From assembly GCF_000686845.1 (NCBI RefSeq), contig NZ_JMLS01000012.1, forward strand, positions 186,001 through 250,000: a DNA stretch of 64,000 nucleotides, given 5' to 3'. Positions within the stretch are counted from its first letter, which is position 1. Each line of letters starts with the position of its first letter. Positions 37,196 to 46,666 of the stretch are shown piece by piece. Made by a program: the position numbers and the translations under genes. The notes beneath the pieces are model-generated. The model made no database searches. It was not told the origin of the DNA and was given only the letters and a program-made list of their open reading frames with translations. Origin of the DNA: Paenibacillus sp. UNC451MF. Lineage in GTDB: Bacteria; Bacillota; Bacilli; Paenibacillales; NBRC-103111.

Positions 37196-37352
37196 GTATT
37201 ATTCATAAGTGGTAAAAATGTTTTTCAGAATATATTTTTATAGTAAAACTATTCATGGAAAAAATATCATGTAGAATATTACACCGTCAATATATTTTTT
37301 GAAGAAAATGTTTGAAACAAAACTTCCACTCGCCCGTATTAATGAATAATAC
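37196..37352. promoter_or_regulatory. Divergent marR-marR control region
   Basis: AT-rich. GTATTAATGAATAATAC at 37336-37352 is a perfect 6-5-6 palindrome 33 bases before the right-hand marR. The sequence GTATTATTCAT at 37196-37206 is an 11-base match to one strand of that palindrome on the left side. A further palindrome, ATAGT-AAA-ACTAT, lies at 37240-37252. Shared sites suggest that the two regulators cross-talk. Confidence 0.6.
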
Positions 37353-37384
37353 ATACTAGATCCATTGGAAAAAGGAGCAAAAGC

Positions 37385-37819
37385 ATGAATGACCACCGCA
37401 GCCTCTTTGAGTTGGAAGAGGTATCGAGGCAGCTATATCGCAAAATGTCGTTGGCCTGGAACAGGTTCAATGAGAAAGGAATGACTGCTGCTCAAGGCTT
37501 TATTCTAGAGAAGCTGGATACGGAAGGACCCCTTAAGGTATCTCAGATGGCAGAAGCTATGTGCTACACAGCCGGTGCTATTACAACGCTATCGGATAAA
37601 CTGCTGTTGGCTGGTTATGTAGAGCGGGAAAGAGATGATGAGGATCGCAGAGTGGTCTATTTGCGGATTACAGAAGAGGGCCGCAGCATGTTAGGATCAA
37701 TAAGAGATCAAAGAAAATCGAATGTTGATACGTTTTTCGGGGATTTGCCGGATGAGGACATTCAGCATTTGATTCGCATTTACAAAGAAATTTTGGCTCA
37801 TTCGGAGAAAAAGGCTTAG
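37385..37819 (+). CDS. Second, divergent MarR family regulator
   Basis: A 144-residue winged-helix protein, start ATG 37385 after AAAGGAG. It has KVSQMAEAMCYTAGAITTLSDKLLLAGYV (pieces: KVSQMAEAMCYTAGA, SDKLLLAGYVERE) and the wing RDDEDRRVVYLRIT. It differs clearly from its divergent neighbour, so this is not a recent duplication. It stands alone before the lipL promoter. It may regulate the efflux operon, itself, or unlinked genes. Confidence 0.88.
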   Translation: MNDHRSLFELEEVSRQLYRKMSLAWNRFNEKGMTAAQGFILEKLDTEGPLKVSQMAEAMCYTAGAITTLSDKLLLAGYVERERDDEDRRVVYLRITEEGRSMLGSIRDQRKSNVDTFFGDLPDEDIQHLIRIYKEILAHSEKKA

Positions 37820-37845
37820 TCAAAGACGTCATCAGCCTCTATAAT
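37817..37845 (+). promoter_or_regulatory. Probable lipL promoter
   Basis: TAGTCA 37817-37822 and TATAAT 37840-37845, spacer 17 bases; the -35 box overlaps the end of the marR gene. Confidence 0.45.
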
Positions 37846-37932
37846 GAAACAGTGGAGGGAGCTGTCTGTAAAAGTCAGGCTCTTTACCATACGATAGATG
37901 AACCAACAGGTATTCGGAAAGAGGAATAAGCA

Positions 37933-38766
37933 ATGGAACAGATGAATTGGTCGTTACCGGAAGGAACCCTTATATGGGACCGTACGCAGCAACCGGAGCA
38001 AGGAGAGGTATTGTATCCCTTCGCACTGGAGGAGCTGTTGTGCAGACTTGTAGGGGATGGGGGCGCCCCAATGGTTCATTTGTGGAGACATCCGAGAGCT
38101 TTCGTTATGGGACTGAGAGACAGCAGGTTGCCTTATGCAAGGGAAGCCAAGCGTTGGCTAGAAGATCAAGGATATTCCGTTGCCGTCAGAAATTCAGGCG
38201 GTGCGGCTGTGCCGCTTGATCTGGGTGTAGTAAACGTTTCGTTGATCCTTCCCAAGAGACAAGGGCAAATTGATTTCCGCCAAGATTTTGAAACGATGTA
38301 TAGTCTAGTGCGGGATGCGCTTTATAGTGTAACGCCGGATGTAGCCAAGGGCGAAGTGAATGGCTCCTACTGTCCTGGTGACTACGATCTTAGTATTGAA
38401 GGACGTAAATTTTGCGGAATAGCCCAGCGTCGGCAGGCGCATGCCTTTGTTGTACAGGCCTTTGTTGTTGTAATAGGGAGCGGGAGGTCCAAGGCGGAGC
38501 TTGCCAGGGAATTCTACCGCATTGCGGCCCAAGGCGCTGAACAGGTAAGCTTTCCAGATGTGCAGGAGAACAGTATGGCCAGCCTTCAGGAGCTTGTCGG
38601 ACTTAATGACGAGCAGCGCTTTATCGATGCGGTGAAGCAGACGGTAAGAACGCATAGGCTGGAGAGTGAATCTGGAACCATGGGCGGAGTTCTTCGAATT
38701 CCTGAGGATGCTCAAGTTCAAGAGATGATCTCGTCGATGAAGAGTCGCTACGGAATTGATGGTTAG
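37933..38766 (+). CDS. lipL: Octanoyl-[GcvH]:protein N-octanoyltransferase (LipL-like)
   Basis: A 277-residue protein of the lipoate ligase/octanoyltransferase fold. Visible marks are RHPRAFVMGLRDSRLP, RNSGGAAVPLDLGVVNVSLI (the lipoyl-protein ligase glycine-rich segment), and SYCPGDYDLSIEGRKFCGIAQRRQ (pieces: NGSYCPGDYDLSIEG, KFCGIAQRR), whose cysteine corresponds to the acyl-enzyme Cys of LipM/LipL. LipL moves octanoyl from GcvH to E2 subunits, which suits a place beside the pdh operon. LipM is the alternative; the RNSGG version and overall length favour LipL. Confidence 0.8.
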   Translation: MEQMNWSLPEGTLIWDRTQQPEQGEVLYPFALEELLCRLVGDGGAPMVHLWRHPRAFVMGLRDSRLPYAREAKRWLEDQGYSVAVRNSGGAAVPLDLGVVNVSLILPKRQGQIDFRQDFETMYSLVRDALYSVTPDVAKGEVNGSYCPGDYDLSIEGRKFCGIAQRRQAHAFVVQAFVVVIGSGRSKAELAREFYRIAAQGAEQVSFPDVQENSMASLQELVGLNDEQRFIDAVKQTVRTHRLESESGTMGGVLRIPEDAQVQEMISSMKSRYGIDG

Positions 38767-38772
38767 GTGTGA

Positions 38773-38816
38773 AAAGGCATAAGCGAATCCTCAAGGAGGA
38801 CGTAGCTTATGCCTTT
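38773..38816. terminator. Bidirectional terminator
   Basis: AAAGGCATAAGC 38773-38784 pairs with GCTTATGCCTTT 38805-38816; an inner CCTC/GAGG stem strengthens it. It lies between the convergent lipL and esterase genes. Confidence 0.88.
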
Positions 38817-38843
38817 CTACTGTTTTTGCAACTTAGTTTGCAA

Positions 38844-39572
38844 TTATTTTAGAAAAAGCTTCATCGCGGCGGGCAGTTCATTCTGCCAGAAGCCCCATAA
38901 GTGCTTGCCTGGTTTTTCCTCATACCATAGCCTACAGTTCTTAGCTTCCAACTGTTCCTTGGTCAATCGGTTTGCTTCAAGGAAATCAAAGGTTCCTCGT
39001 TCTGTTTTCACTTCCGTTTCGTCCAGTCCAATTAACATATAGAGATATAACCACGACAAATCGGGCTCTTGTTCCAACCTTGCTCTTGTTTCTTGCAAAA
39101 ATGCGCCGGACAAGGATATAACGTTGCAAAATAGGCTACGATAATTTAAGGCAAGATGTAGGGATACGGTCCCGCCTAGTGAATCGCCAGCTAGGATGCG
39201 ATCTGCAGCTTCCGTTCTTACTGAATACTTGGATTCGATGTAAGGCAGCAGCTCTTCGGCAAAAAAACGGGTATATGCGCTGAACCGCTCTCCTTCCGGT
39301 GCGTATTCACTTGTTCTGACAGCTGTATCCACATCCACGCCAACGATAATGGCTGGATTGACGCCTTCATCGAAGATGAGTCTATTCATATGTGTGACGA
39401 TTCGACCGAAGTTGAAAAATTGTTCACCGTCCTGACAATAGATAACAGGGTAGGTGACAAGCTCCTGATAACCTGGGGGTAAAAAAACGCGTACAGGTCT
39501 TTCTGTTCCCAAGAATTGGGAAGGTACTTGTTCTTTCACAACAGTGCGTTTGTAATATATGGAATCATCCAT
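38844..39572 (-). CDS. Esterase of the enterochelin esterase/Esterase-D-like family
   Basis: A 242-residue alpha/beta hydrolase without signal peptide. It opens with a beta-strand region RPVRVFLPPGYQ and YPVIYCQDGEQFF, has the nucleophile elbow ILAGDSLGGTVSLHLAL (GDSLGG serine) and a late KHLWGFWQ that supplies the histidine. Such enzymes hydrolyse siderophore esters, acyl esters or feruloyl sugars; the substrate here is unknown. No siderophore genes are nearby. Confidence 0.85.
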   Translation of the reverse strand: MDDSIYYKRTVVKEQVPSQFLGTERPVRVFLPPGYQELVTYPVIYCQDGEQFFNFGRIVTHMNRLIFDEGVNPAIIVGVDVDTAVRTSEYAPEGERFSAYTRFFAEELLPYIESKYSVRTEAADRILAGDSLGGTVSLHLALNYRSLFCNVISLSGAFLQETRARLEQEPDLSWLYLYMLIGLDETEVKTERGTFDFLEANRLTKEQLEAKNCRLWYEEKPGKHLWGFWQNELPAAMKLFLK

Positions 39573-39690
39573 GAAAAATCCTCCAGTGTATTATAATAGT
39601 TTACCGTTATTTTGCGATCTGTATTATATATTTATGTTAGCTGTTATAGTCTAAACTTTGAAGAGAACGTATATTTTTCAGGTAAGTAGT

Positions 39691-39720
39691 TGTGTTATTC
39701 ATGAAAACAGGTTTATAATA
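39691..39720 (+). promoter_or_regulatory. pdh operon promoter
   Basis: TTGTGT 39691-39696 and TATAAT 39715-39720, spacer 18 bases, about 60 bases before the pdhA start. Confidence 0.6.
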
Positions 39721-39773
39721 CTACTATAACAGAAACTCCGGTTTCAAGGCATCAAAATCTATCGCTGAGGTGA

Positions 39774-40853
<1,080 letters not shown>

Positions 40854-40871
40854 AGGAGAGGACACCATACC

Positions 40872-41852
40872 ATGGCTCAAATGACAATGATTCAAGCGAT
40901 AAAGGATGCAATGCGCGTCGAGTTGGAACGCGATCCTAACGTTGTTGTATTCGGGGAAGACGTAGGTAAAGTAGGCGGTGTGTTCCGTGCAACGGAAGGA
41001 CTGCAAGCTGAATTCGGCGAAGAGCGCGTATTTGATACTCCGCTGGCTGAATCCGCAATCGGCGGTTTGGCAGTAGGGATGGGTATTCAAGGCTTCCGTC
41101 CGGTAGCTGAAATTCAATTCGTAGGTTTTATTTATGAAGCAATGGACCAAATCTGTGTACAAGCAGCTCGTATGCGTTACCGTTCCGGCGGCCGCTACAA
41201 TGCTCCAATTACATTCCGTACTCCATTTGGCGGCGGCGTAAAAGCAGCTGAGCTTCACACAGATCCATTGGAAGGCTTGCTTGTTCAAACTCCAGGGATT
41301 AAAGTGGTTGTTCCATCGAACCCATATGATGCAAAAGGTTTGCTGATCTCTGCAATCCGTGATAACGATCCTGTATTCTTCATGGAGCACTTGAACCTGT
41401 ACCGTTCGTTCCGTGCTGAAGTACCAGAAGGCGAGTACACAGTGCCTATCGGTAAAGCAAACGTAGTTCGCGAAGGTTCTGATGTTACAATCATCACTTA
41501 CGGTGCTATGGTTCATACTTCACTTAAAGCAGCGGAAGAAATCGAAAAAACTCGCGGCGTAAAAGTTGAAGTTATCGACCTTCGTACTTTGATTCCATTG
41601 GATATCGAGACAATCGTAGAGTCCGTCAAAAAAACAAACCGTGTTATCGTTGTTCAAGAAGCTCAAAAAACTTCCGGCGTTGCAGCTGAAGTTATCGCTC
41701 AAATCAATGAAAAAGCGATTCTTCACCTAGAAGCACCAGTGCTTCGTGTAACTCCTCCAGATACGGTATATCCTTTCGCGCAAGTGGAAGATCAGTGGCT
41801 TCCTAACCCGGCTCGTATCATTGCTGGTTTGAATAAAGTTCTAGATTTCTAA
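40872..41852 (+). CDS. pdhB: Pyruvate dehydrogenase E1 component, beta subunit
   Basis: A 326-residue subunit starting [21 protein letters not shown]. Family features: [48 protein letters not shown] and the C-terminal transketolase domain with [15 protein letters not shown] and [11 protein letters not shown]. Normal length. It is followed not by pdhC directly but by about 530 bases of folded non-coding sequence, which is unusual for this operon. Confidence 0.97.
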   Translation: MAQMTMIQAIKDAMRVELERDPNVVVFGEDVGKVGGVFRATEGLQAEFGEERVFDTPLAESAIGGLAVGMGIQGFRPVAEIQFVGFIYEAMDQICVQAARMRYRSGGRYNAPITFRTPFGGGVKAAELHTDPLEGLLVQTPGIKVVVPSNPYDAKGLLISAIRDNDPVFFMEHLNLYRSFRAEVPEGEYTVPIGKANVVREGSDVTIITYGAMVHTSLKAAEEIEKTRGVKVEVIDLRTLIPLDIETIVESVKKTNRVIVVQEAQKTSGVAAEVIAQINEKAILHLEAPVLRVTPPDTVYPFAQVEDQWLPNPARIIAGLNKVLDF

Positions 41853-41857
41853 GATGG

Positions 41858-41875
41858 CGCTCCTGTGAGGGAGCG
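41858..41875 (+). other. Small hairpin after pdhB
   Basis: CGCTCC 41858-41863 pairs with GGAGCG 41870-41875, no T-run. The same CGCTCC/GGAGCG pair returns in a stronger 11-bp hairpin at 42052-42062/42065-42075 (AAACGCTCCTT/AAGGAGCGTTT), also without a T-run. They may act as RNA processing or stability elements. Confidence 0.5.
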
Positions 41876-41903
41876 ACTGTCAAATCCATTCGCGAAAGAG
41901 TTC

Positions 41904-42026
41904 AAGAAGGAGGGTGTGTACCTCCGGCCGCTGTTGAGATTGTGTATCTTAGAATGTATCAGGAAGTTGTGGATACACAATCTCAAAGGCGGACGTAGGC
42001 TCCTCCGGTACACACCCTTCCTTTCT
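41904..42026 (+). repeat. Structured non-coding element, copy 2 (between pdhB and pdhC)
   Basis: Outer stem: AAGAAGGAGGGTGTGTACC 41904-41922 with 42007-42026, nearly perfect with two small bulges. Inner stem: TTGAGATTGTGTATC 41934-41948 with GATACACAATCTCAA 41972-41986, perfect 15 bp. Core GCCGCTG on the left and AGGCGGACG on the right match copy 1 at 11948-12065; same orientation relative to the flanking genes. The element contains an AGGAGGGTG that is hidden in the stem. Confidence 0.75.
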
Positions 42027-42125
42027 TTTCACATTCGCGGTTGCTTTGACAAAACGCTCCTTTCAAGGAGCGTTTGAGCGATACTATTACGTTTGCTGAT
42101 ATAGGCAAACGGGTAATTTATTTAA

Positions 42126-42361
42126 AAGCGCAGCGAGAGCAGCTTTTTGGAAGTAATAAAGCCCACGATCACAGAGGGTCGGAGGGCTGTGTAACTGGCG
42201 GAAAGTTTACGTGCCACCTTTGAAATCGGGTTTCATCTAATGACAATCTAATCAAGAAACCCGATTTCAATAGTGGCTGGAGGCAGTTAGCACAGTTCGG
42301 AGACGGTAAGTGTGATCGATAAAGGTTGCTTTATTACTTCCAACCTACATACTCGCGCTGC
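42126..42361 (+). other. Long nested hairpin before pdhC
   Basis: Successive paired blocks around one axis: TTGGAAGTAATAAAGC 42147-42162 with 42328-42343 (16 bp perfect); GATCACA 42167-42173 with 42311-42317; CTGTGTAACTG 42187-42197 with 42284-42295 (one bulge); GCCAC 42213-42217 with 42273-42277; GAAATCGGGTTTC 42222-42234 with 42256-42268 (13 bp perfect). The foot is extended by GCGCAGCGAG near 42129 against CTCGCGCTGCGC near 42352. The pdhC ribosome site follows within 15 bases. No similarity to the element at 41904 was seen. Confidence 0.8.
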
Positions 42362-42385
42362 GCCACCATTAGGAGGGTCAGAATC

Positions 42386-43708
42386 GTGGCTATATTTGAA
42401 TATAAATTCCCTGAGCTCGGTGAGGGCATTCACGAAGGCGAGATCGTCAAATGGCTTGTTAAGCCGGGCGATGTTGTAAATGATGAGACCATCATCATGG
42501 AAGTTCAAAACGACAAATCCACTGTAGAAGTGCCTGCTCCAGTAGAAGGTAAAATCGTGGAAATCAAAGTTAGCGAAGGCACCATGTGTACTATCGGCGA
42601 CCTTATCGCTACGATCGAAGTTGAAGGTGCGGTTCCGCAGCAAGCTAGCCACGGCGGTCACAGCGAGAGCGCAGCTCCTGCTGCCCCAGCGGCACCGGCA
42701 GCAGCTCCAGCACCGACGGCTCCTGCAGCAGCACCAGCTGCAGCGGCGCCTGCTCCGACCGCGGCTGCAGGCAGCGCGGTCCTGGCAACTCCAAGCGTGC
42801 GCAAGCTAGCACGCGAAAAAGGCTTGAACATCGCAGACGTCACTCCAACAGGCCGCAACGGCCGTGTGACGAAGGAAGATGTTCTCGCGTTTGCTGCAGG
42901 CGGCAGCGCGCCTGCGGCAGCACCATCGGCTGCAAGCGAAGCGCCAGCAGCTGGAGCAGCACCTGCAGCAGCGGCTTCCACAGCTGCAGCAGCAGTATCC
43001 GGCGATCGCGTCGAAGAGCGCGTGCCGCTTAAAGGCATTCGCAAAGCGATTGCGAACGCAATGGTTAAATCCGCGTATACGGCTCCTCACGTAACACTGA
43101 TGGACGAAGTGGACGTAACTCAATTAGTTGCTTTGCGCGGTAGAGCAAAAGCAGCAGCTGAGAAAAAAGGCGTTAAATTGACGTACTTGCCATTCATCGT
43201 CAAAGCATTGGTAGCGGCTGCTCGTCAGTTCCCTGCTATGAATGCGATGATCGACGAAGAGAAGAACGAGATTGTCTACAAAAAGTACTACAACATCGGT
43301 ATCGCTACAGATACAGACAACGGCTTGATCGTTCCTGTTATCCAAGATGCAGACCGTAAAAATATTTGGACTATCGCTGAAGCGATCAAGGATTTGGCAA
43401 CACGCGGTCGCGATGGCAAGCTTAGCGGTAACGAGATGAAAGGCAGTACCATCTCCATCACAAACATCGGTTCTGCTGGCGGTATGTTCTTCACTCCGAT
43501 CATTAACTTCCCTGAAGTTGCGATTCTGGGTACAGGACGTATCACGGAGAAACCGGTTGTGAAAAACGGAGAGATCGTAGTGGCCCCAGTCATGGCATTG
43601 TCCTTGAGCTTCGACCACCGTATCATCGATGGCGCAACGGCACAAAACTTTATGAATTACATTAAACAGCTGCTGGCTGATCCAGAGCTGCTCATTTTGG
43701 AGGTGTAA
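42386..43708 (+). CDS. pdhC: Dihydrolipoamide acetyltransferase, pyruvate dehydrogenase E2
   Basis: A 440-residue core enzyme. GTG 42386 follows AGGAGGG and gives [14 protein letters not shown]. One lipoyl domain (residues about 1-80) has the lipoylated Lys44 in NDKST. Then come an Ala/Pro-rich flexible linker, the E1/E3-binding domain ([28 protein letters not shown]), a second Ala-rich linker, and the catalytic domain from about 210 with [10 protein letters not shown] near the end. Both linkers are GC-rich because of GCA/GCG alanine codons. Six bases separate it from the next gene. Confidence 0.97.
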   Translation: MAIFEYKFPELGEGIHEGEIVKWLVKPGDVVNDETIIMEVQNDKSTVEVPAPVEGKIVEIKVSEGTMCTIGDLIATIEVEGAVPQQASHGGHSESAAPAAPAAPAAAPAPTAPAAAPAAAAPAPTAAAGSAVLATPSVRKLAREKGLNIADVTPTGRNGRVTKEDVLAFAAGGSAPAAAPSAASEAPAAGAAPAAAASTAAAAVSGDRVEERVPLKGIRKAIANAMVKSAYTAPHVTLMDEVDVTQLVALRGRAKAAAEKKGVKLTYLPFIVKALVAAARQFPAMNAMIDEEKNEIVYKKYYNIGIATDTDNGLIVPVIQDADRKNIWTIAEAIKDLATRGRDGKLSGNEMKGSTISITNIGSAGGMFFTPIINFPEVAILGTGRITEKPVVKNGEIVVAPVMALSLSFDHRIIDGATAQNFMNYIKQLLADPELLILEV

Positions 43709-43713
43709 TACAA

Positions 43714-45135
43714 ATGGTAGTAGGAGACGCTTCCGTTGAGATAGACGTTCTGGTCGTGGGTGCAGGTCCTGGCGGTTATGTGGCCGCCATCCGTGCTTCC
43801 CAATTGGGCAAAAGCGTATTGATCGTGGATAAATCCGAACTGGGCGGCGTATGCTTGAACCGCGGATGTATCCCTTCCAAAGCGCTGATCTCGGCTGCTC
43901 ATCATTATGAAGCAGCAAGCCATAGCTCCGAAATCGGAATTACGGCTGAGAATGTAAAAGTGGATTTCACAAAAGTCCAAGAATGGAAAGCTGGTATTAT
44001 AAAGAAACAAACCGGCGGTGTTACACAGCTGCTGAAAGGCAACAAAATTCAAATTTTTAACGGCGAAGCCTTGTTCATCAATGAGCATGAAGCTCGCGTA
44101 TTTAACGATAACGAAACGGCTCGTTACCGTTTCAACCACTGCATTATTGCGACAGGTTCCCGTCCGATCGAGCTTAAAGCTTTCCCTTACGGCGGCCGTA
44201 TCATGTCGTCCACTGAAGCTCTGGAGCTTCCGGAAATTCCGGAAAGCCTGGTTGTTATCGGCGGCGGCTACATCGGTATCGAGTTGGGTCAAACCTATGC
44301 GAAATTCGGAACTAAAGTAACCGTATTGGAAGGCTCCGATGCAGTACTTCCAGGTTTCGAGAAAGAAATGTCGCAGCTGGTAGCCCGCAACTTGAAGAAG
44401 CTGAATGTGGAAGTATTCACAGAAGCTATGGCTCAAGGCTGCGAGCAAACGGATAAAGACGTAACTGTAACCTTCACTGTGAAGGGCGAAGAGAAGAAAG
44501 TAACGGCACAATACGTGCTTGTTACGGTTGGACGCCGTCCTAACACTGACGGAGACCTTTCCTTAGAGCTTGCAGGCGTTGAAGTTGGCGAGCGCGGATT
44601 GATCCAAGTCAATGAGCAATGCCAAACAAATGTATCTCACATCTATGCAATCGGTGATATTGTTCCAGGTCTTGCATTGGCGCACAAAGCTTCTTACGAA
44701 GGTAAAGTGGCAGCTGAAGCTATCGCTGGATTGCCTAGTGCTGTAGATTACAAATGCATTCCTGCCGTTGTGTTCTCCGATCCGGAAATCGCAAGCGTAG
44801 GCTTGAATGAAACGGAAGCAAAAGCTAAGGGGATCAACGTTGCCGTTGGTAAATTCCCTTACGGAGCTAACGGCCGTGCTCAATCGATGAACCTGAAGGA
44901 AGGCTTCGTGAAGCTGGTTAGCGACAAAGATTCCGGTCTTCTCTTGGGAGCTCAAATCGTTGGTGCGGAAGCATCCAACCTGATTGCCGAGATGGGCCTT
45001 GCTATCGAGATGGGAGCAACAGTAGAGGATATTGCCCTGACAATTCATGCGCATCCAACATTGGGCGAAATCACGATGGAAGCTGCGGAAGTAGCAATGG
45101 GTCATCCGATTCACATTCTTGGAAGCAGTAAATAA
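43714..45135 (+). CDS. pdhD: Dihydrolipoyl dehydrogenase, E3
   Basis: A 473-residue flavoprotein. The FAD site VVGAGPGGYVAAIRASQLG, redox-active disulfide GGVCLNRGCIPSKAL, NAD site VIGGGYIGIELGQTYAKFG, second FAD motif IYAIGDIVPGLALAHKA and the C-terminal catalytic HAHPTLGE are all present. It reoxidises the lipoyl group of E2 and makes NADH. Last gene of the operon, followed by a strong terminator. Confidence 0.97.
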   Translation: MVVGDASVEIDVLVVGAGPGGYVAAIRASQLGKSVLIVDKSELGGVCLNRGCIPSKALISAAHHYEAASHSSEIGITAENVKVDFTKVQEWKAGIIKKQTGGVTQLLKGNKIQIFNGEALFINEHEARVFNDNETARYRFNHCIIATGSRPIELKAFPYGGRIMSSTEALELPEIPESLVVIGGGYIGIELGQTYAKFGTKVTVLEGSDAVLPGFEKEMSQLVARNLKKLNVEVFTEAMAQGCEQTDKDVTVTFTVKGEEKKVTAQYVLVTVGRRPNTDGDLSLELAGVEVGERGLIQVNEQCQTNVSHIYAIGDIVPGLALAHKASYEGKVAAEAIAGLPSAVDYKCIPAVVFSDPEIASVGLNETEAKAKGINVAVGKFPYGANGRAQSMNLKEGFVKLVSDKDSGLLLGAQIVGAEASNLIAEMGLAIEMGATVEDIALTIHAHPTLGEITMEAAEVAMGHPIHILGSSK

Positions 45136-45153
45136 TAATTTGTACGTAACTCC

Positions 45154-45194
45154 AAGCTTGGCGCTGCAGCGTACTGCGGCACCAAGCTTTTTTT
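45154..45194 (+). terminator. Terminator of the pdh operon
   Basis: AAGCTTGG 45154-45161 pairs with CCAAGCTT 45182-45189, with inner GC-rich CTGCAG/CTGCGG pairing, followed by TTTTT. Confidence 0.9.
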
Positions 45195-45307
45195 CCTTTT
45201 TCATGACAAGCATTTGACAAGAATTCAGGGGCTATCCCAATTCTTAGTGATGGGAACCTATACATTTTGCAATACTAAGAAAACATTAACGGAATAAGGA
45301 GCTTCTT

Positions 45308-46639
45308 ATGCGAGTCCATAGCTTGATGATAAGGTGTATCCTGCCTTTTACATTATTGACTTCAGCCTGTTCCGGAACGAATGCTTCCTCAGCCGTCAAA
45401 GAAGGGGAAGCAATAGGCGTTACAACGTTGCTTAGGTTCTGGGATGAGAATGCAGGGCCCAGTCGAACACCGTACTATAAGGAGCTGCTTCGGCGCTTTC
45501 ATGAGCAGTATCCGAATATTGAAGTACAGTATACCGGAATTCCTTTAAGCCTTAATAAAATCAAATACGATGTGGCAATCAACGCTAACGATATGCCTGA
45601 TGTCGCTGGCTTGAGTGAAACCTGGATCGCTGACTATGCGTCCAGAGGAGTGCTTCTTCCATTGGATGACTATTATGAGCGATGGCCGGAGCATTCACAA
45701 ATCGGGGAATCCTTCATAGCCTACAATCGCTCGCTTGCACCTGACAGAAAGCTGTACCAGCTGCCCAATACATTTAATTTCGATGTGTTTTGGTATCGTA
45801 CCGATTGGTTTAGGGAAAAGGGCTTGTCCGCGCCACGGACATGGGACGATTTTTTCACCGCGGCTGTCCAGCTTACGAATCCATCGCTTCATCGTTATGG
45901 ATATAGCCTCCGAGGGGCTGATGGGAGCATCACACAGCTGACATCCTTACTGTATGCTTATTCCGGCATAACCGAATATTTTACGAACGATGGAAGATGT
46001 ACCATCAATAATCCGAAGCATGTTGAATTTTTGAACAGATATATTTCGTTATATAAGGCCAACACCTCCAAAAGCGATATCGCAAATGGATATAAAGAAA
46101 TGGTAGCTGCCTTTGATTCAGGTCGTGCAGGAATAATACAGCATAATTTCGGCTCCTTTAACGATCATATTCAGGCGCTTGGACAAGACAAATTTGGAGC
46201 GGAGCTGCTGCCCCCTGCACAGAACGGGAAGAGAGCGATGGTGACAGTTGCTAACGGTTACGGTATCTTCAAAACAAGCAAAAACCCGGATGCGGCCTGG
46301 ACGCTGCTCAGCTTTCTCTCCTCAAAAGAGAGTCAAACGTATTGGAATGCGAACGTCGGTCAGATGCCTACAAATACGCAGGCGTGGGACAGCGAATACA
46401 TAAGGAAAACACCGTTTCTTCAAGAGGCTTTGGCAGCAATGCAGGACGAGAGGACCGGCATGGTCCAAGTCCCCTTTTATTTGCCGAACTATTCAAGTCT
46501 CGTTAAACAGCAGCTCGAGCCGGAATTGCAGGATGTTCTGGCCGGTACTTTGACAGTAGAGCAATTTCTGAATGATTGGGCCGGTTTAATGGAAAATGCT
46601 TATGTAGAATATATAAACAAAAACAATCGGAATCCATAG
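45308..46639 (+). CDS. Sugar-binding lipoprotein next to a two-component system
   Basis: A 443-residue family 1 type solute-binding protein. Signal with lipobox LTSAC, Cys21. It contains the typical RFHEQYPNIEVQYTGIP strand, PDVAGLSETWIADY, FWYRTDWFREKGL and late ANGYGIFKTSKNPDAAW segments. It lies 27 bases before a YesM-type kinase and regulator, and no ABC permease genes follow. It may deliver sugar to an unlinked permease, or present the ligand to the kinase as a three-component sensor. Confidence 0.88.
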   Translation: MRVHSLMIRCILPFTLLTSACSGTNASSAVKEGEAIGVTTLLRFWDENAGPSRTPYYKELLRRFHEQYPNIEVQYTGIPLSLNKIKYDVAINANDMPDVAGLSETWIADYASRGVLLPLDDYYERWPEHSQIGESFIAYNRSLAPDRKLYQLPNTFNFDVFWYRTDWFREKGLSAPRTWDDFFTAAVQLTNPSLHRYGYSLRGADGSITQLTSLLYAYSGITEYFTNDGRCTINNPKHVEFLNRYISLYKANTSKSDIANGYKEMVAAFDSGRAGIIQHNFGSFNDHIQALGQDKFGAELLPPAQNGKRAMVTVANGYGIFKTSKNPDAAWTLLSFLSSKESQTYWNANVGQMPTNTQAWDSEYIRKTPFLQEALAAMQDERTGMVQVPFYLPNYSSLVKQQLEPELQDVLAGTLTVEQFLNDWAGLMENAYVEYINKNNRNP

Positions 46640-46666
46640 GTTATATATGATGACGGGAGGGTCGCT

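Noticed and set aside
41904-42361. CRISPR array or integron-type site in the pdhB-pdhC gap
   Set aside because: The repeats are inverted, not direct, with no regular spacers and no cas or integrase gene nearby.
42660-43010. GC-rich GCA/GCG repeats in pdhC as a tandem DNA repeat
   Set aside because: They encode the normal Ala/Pro-rich flexible linkers of E2.
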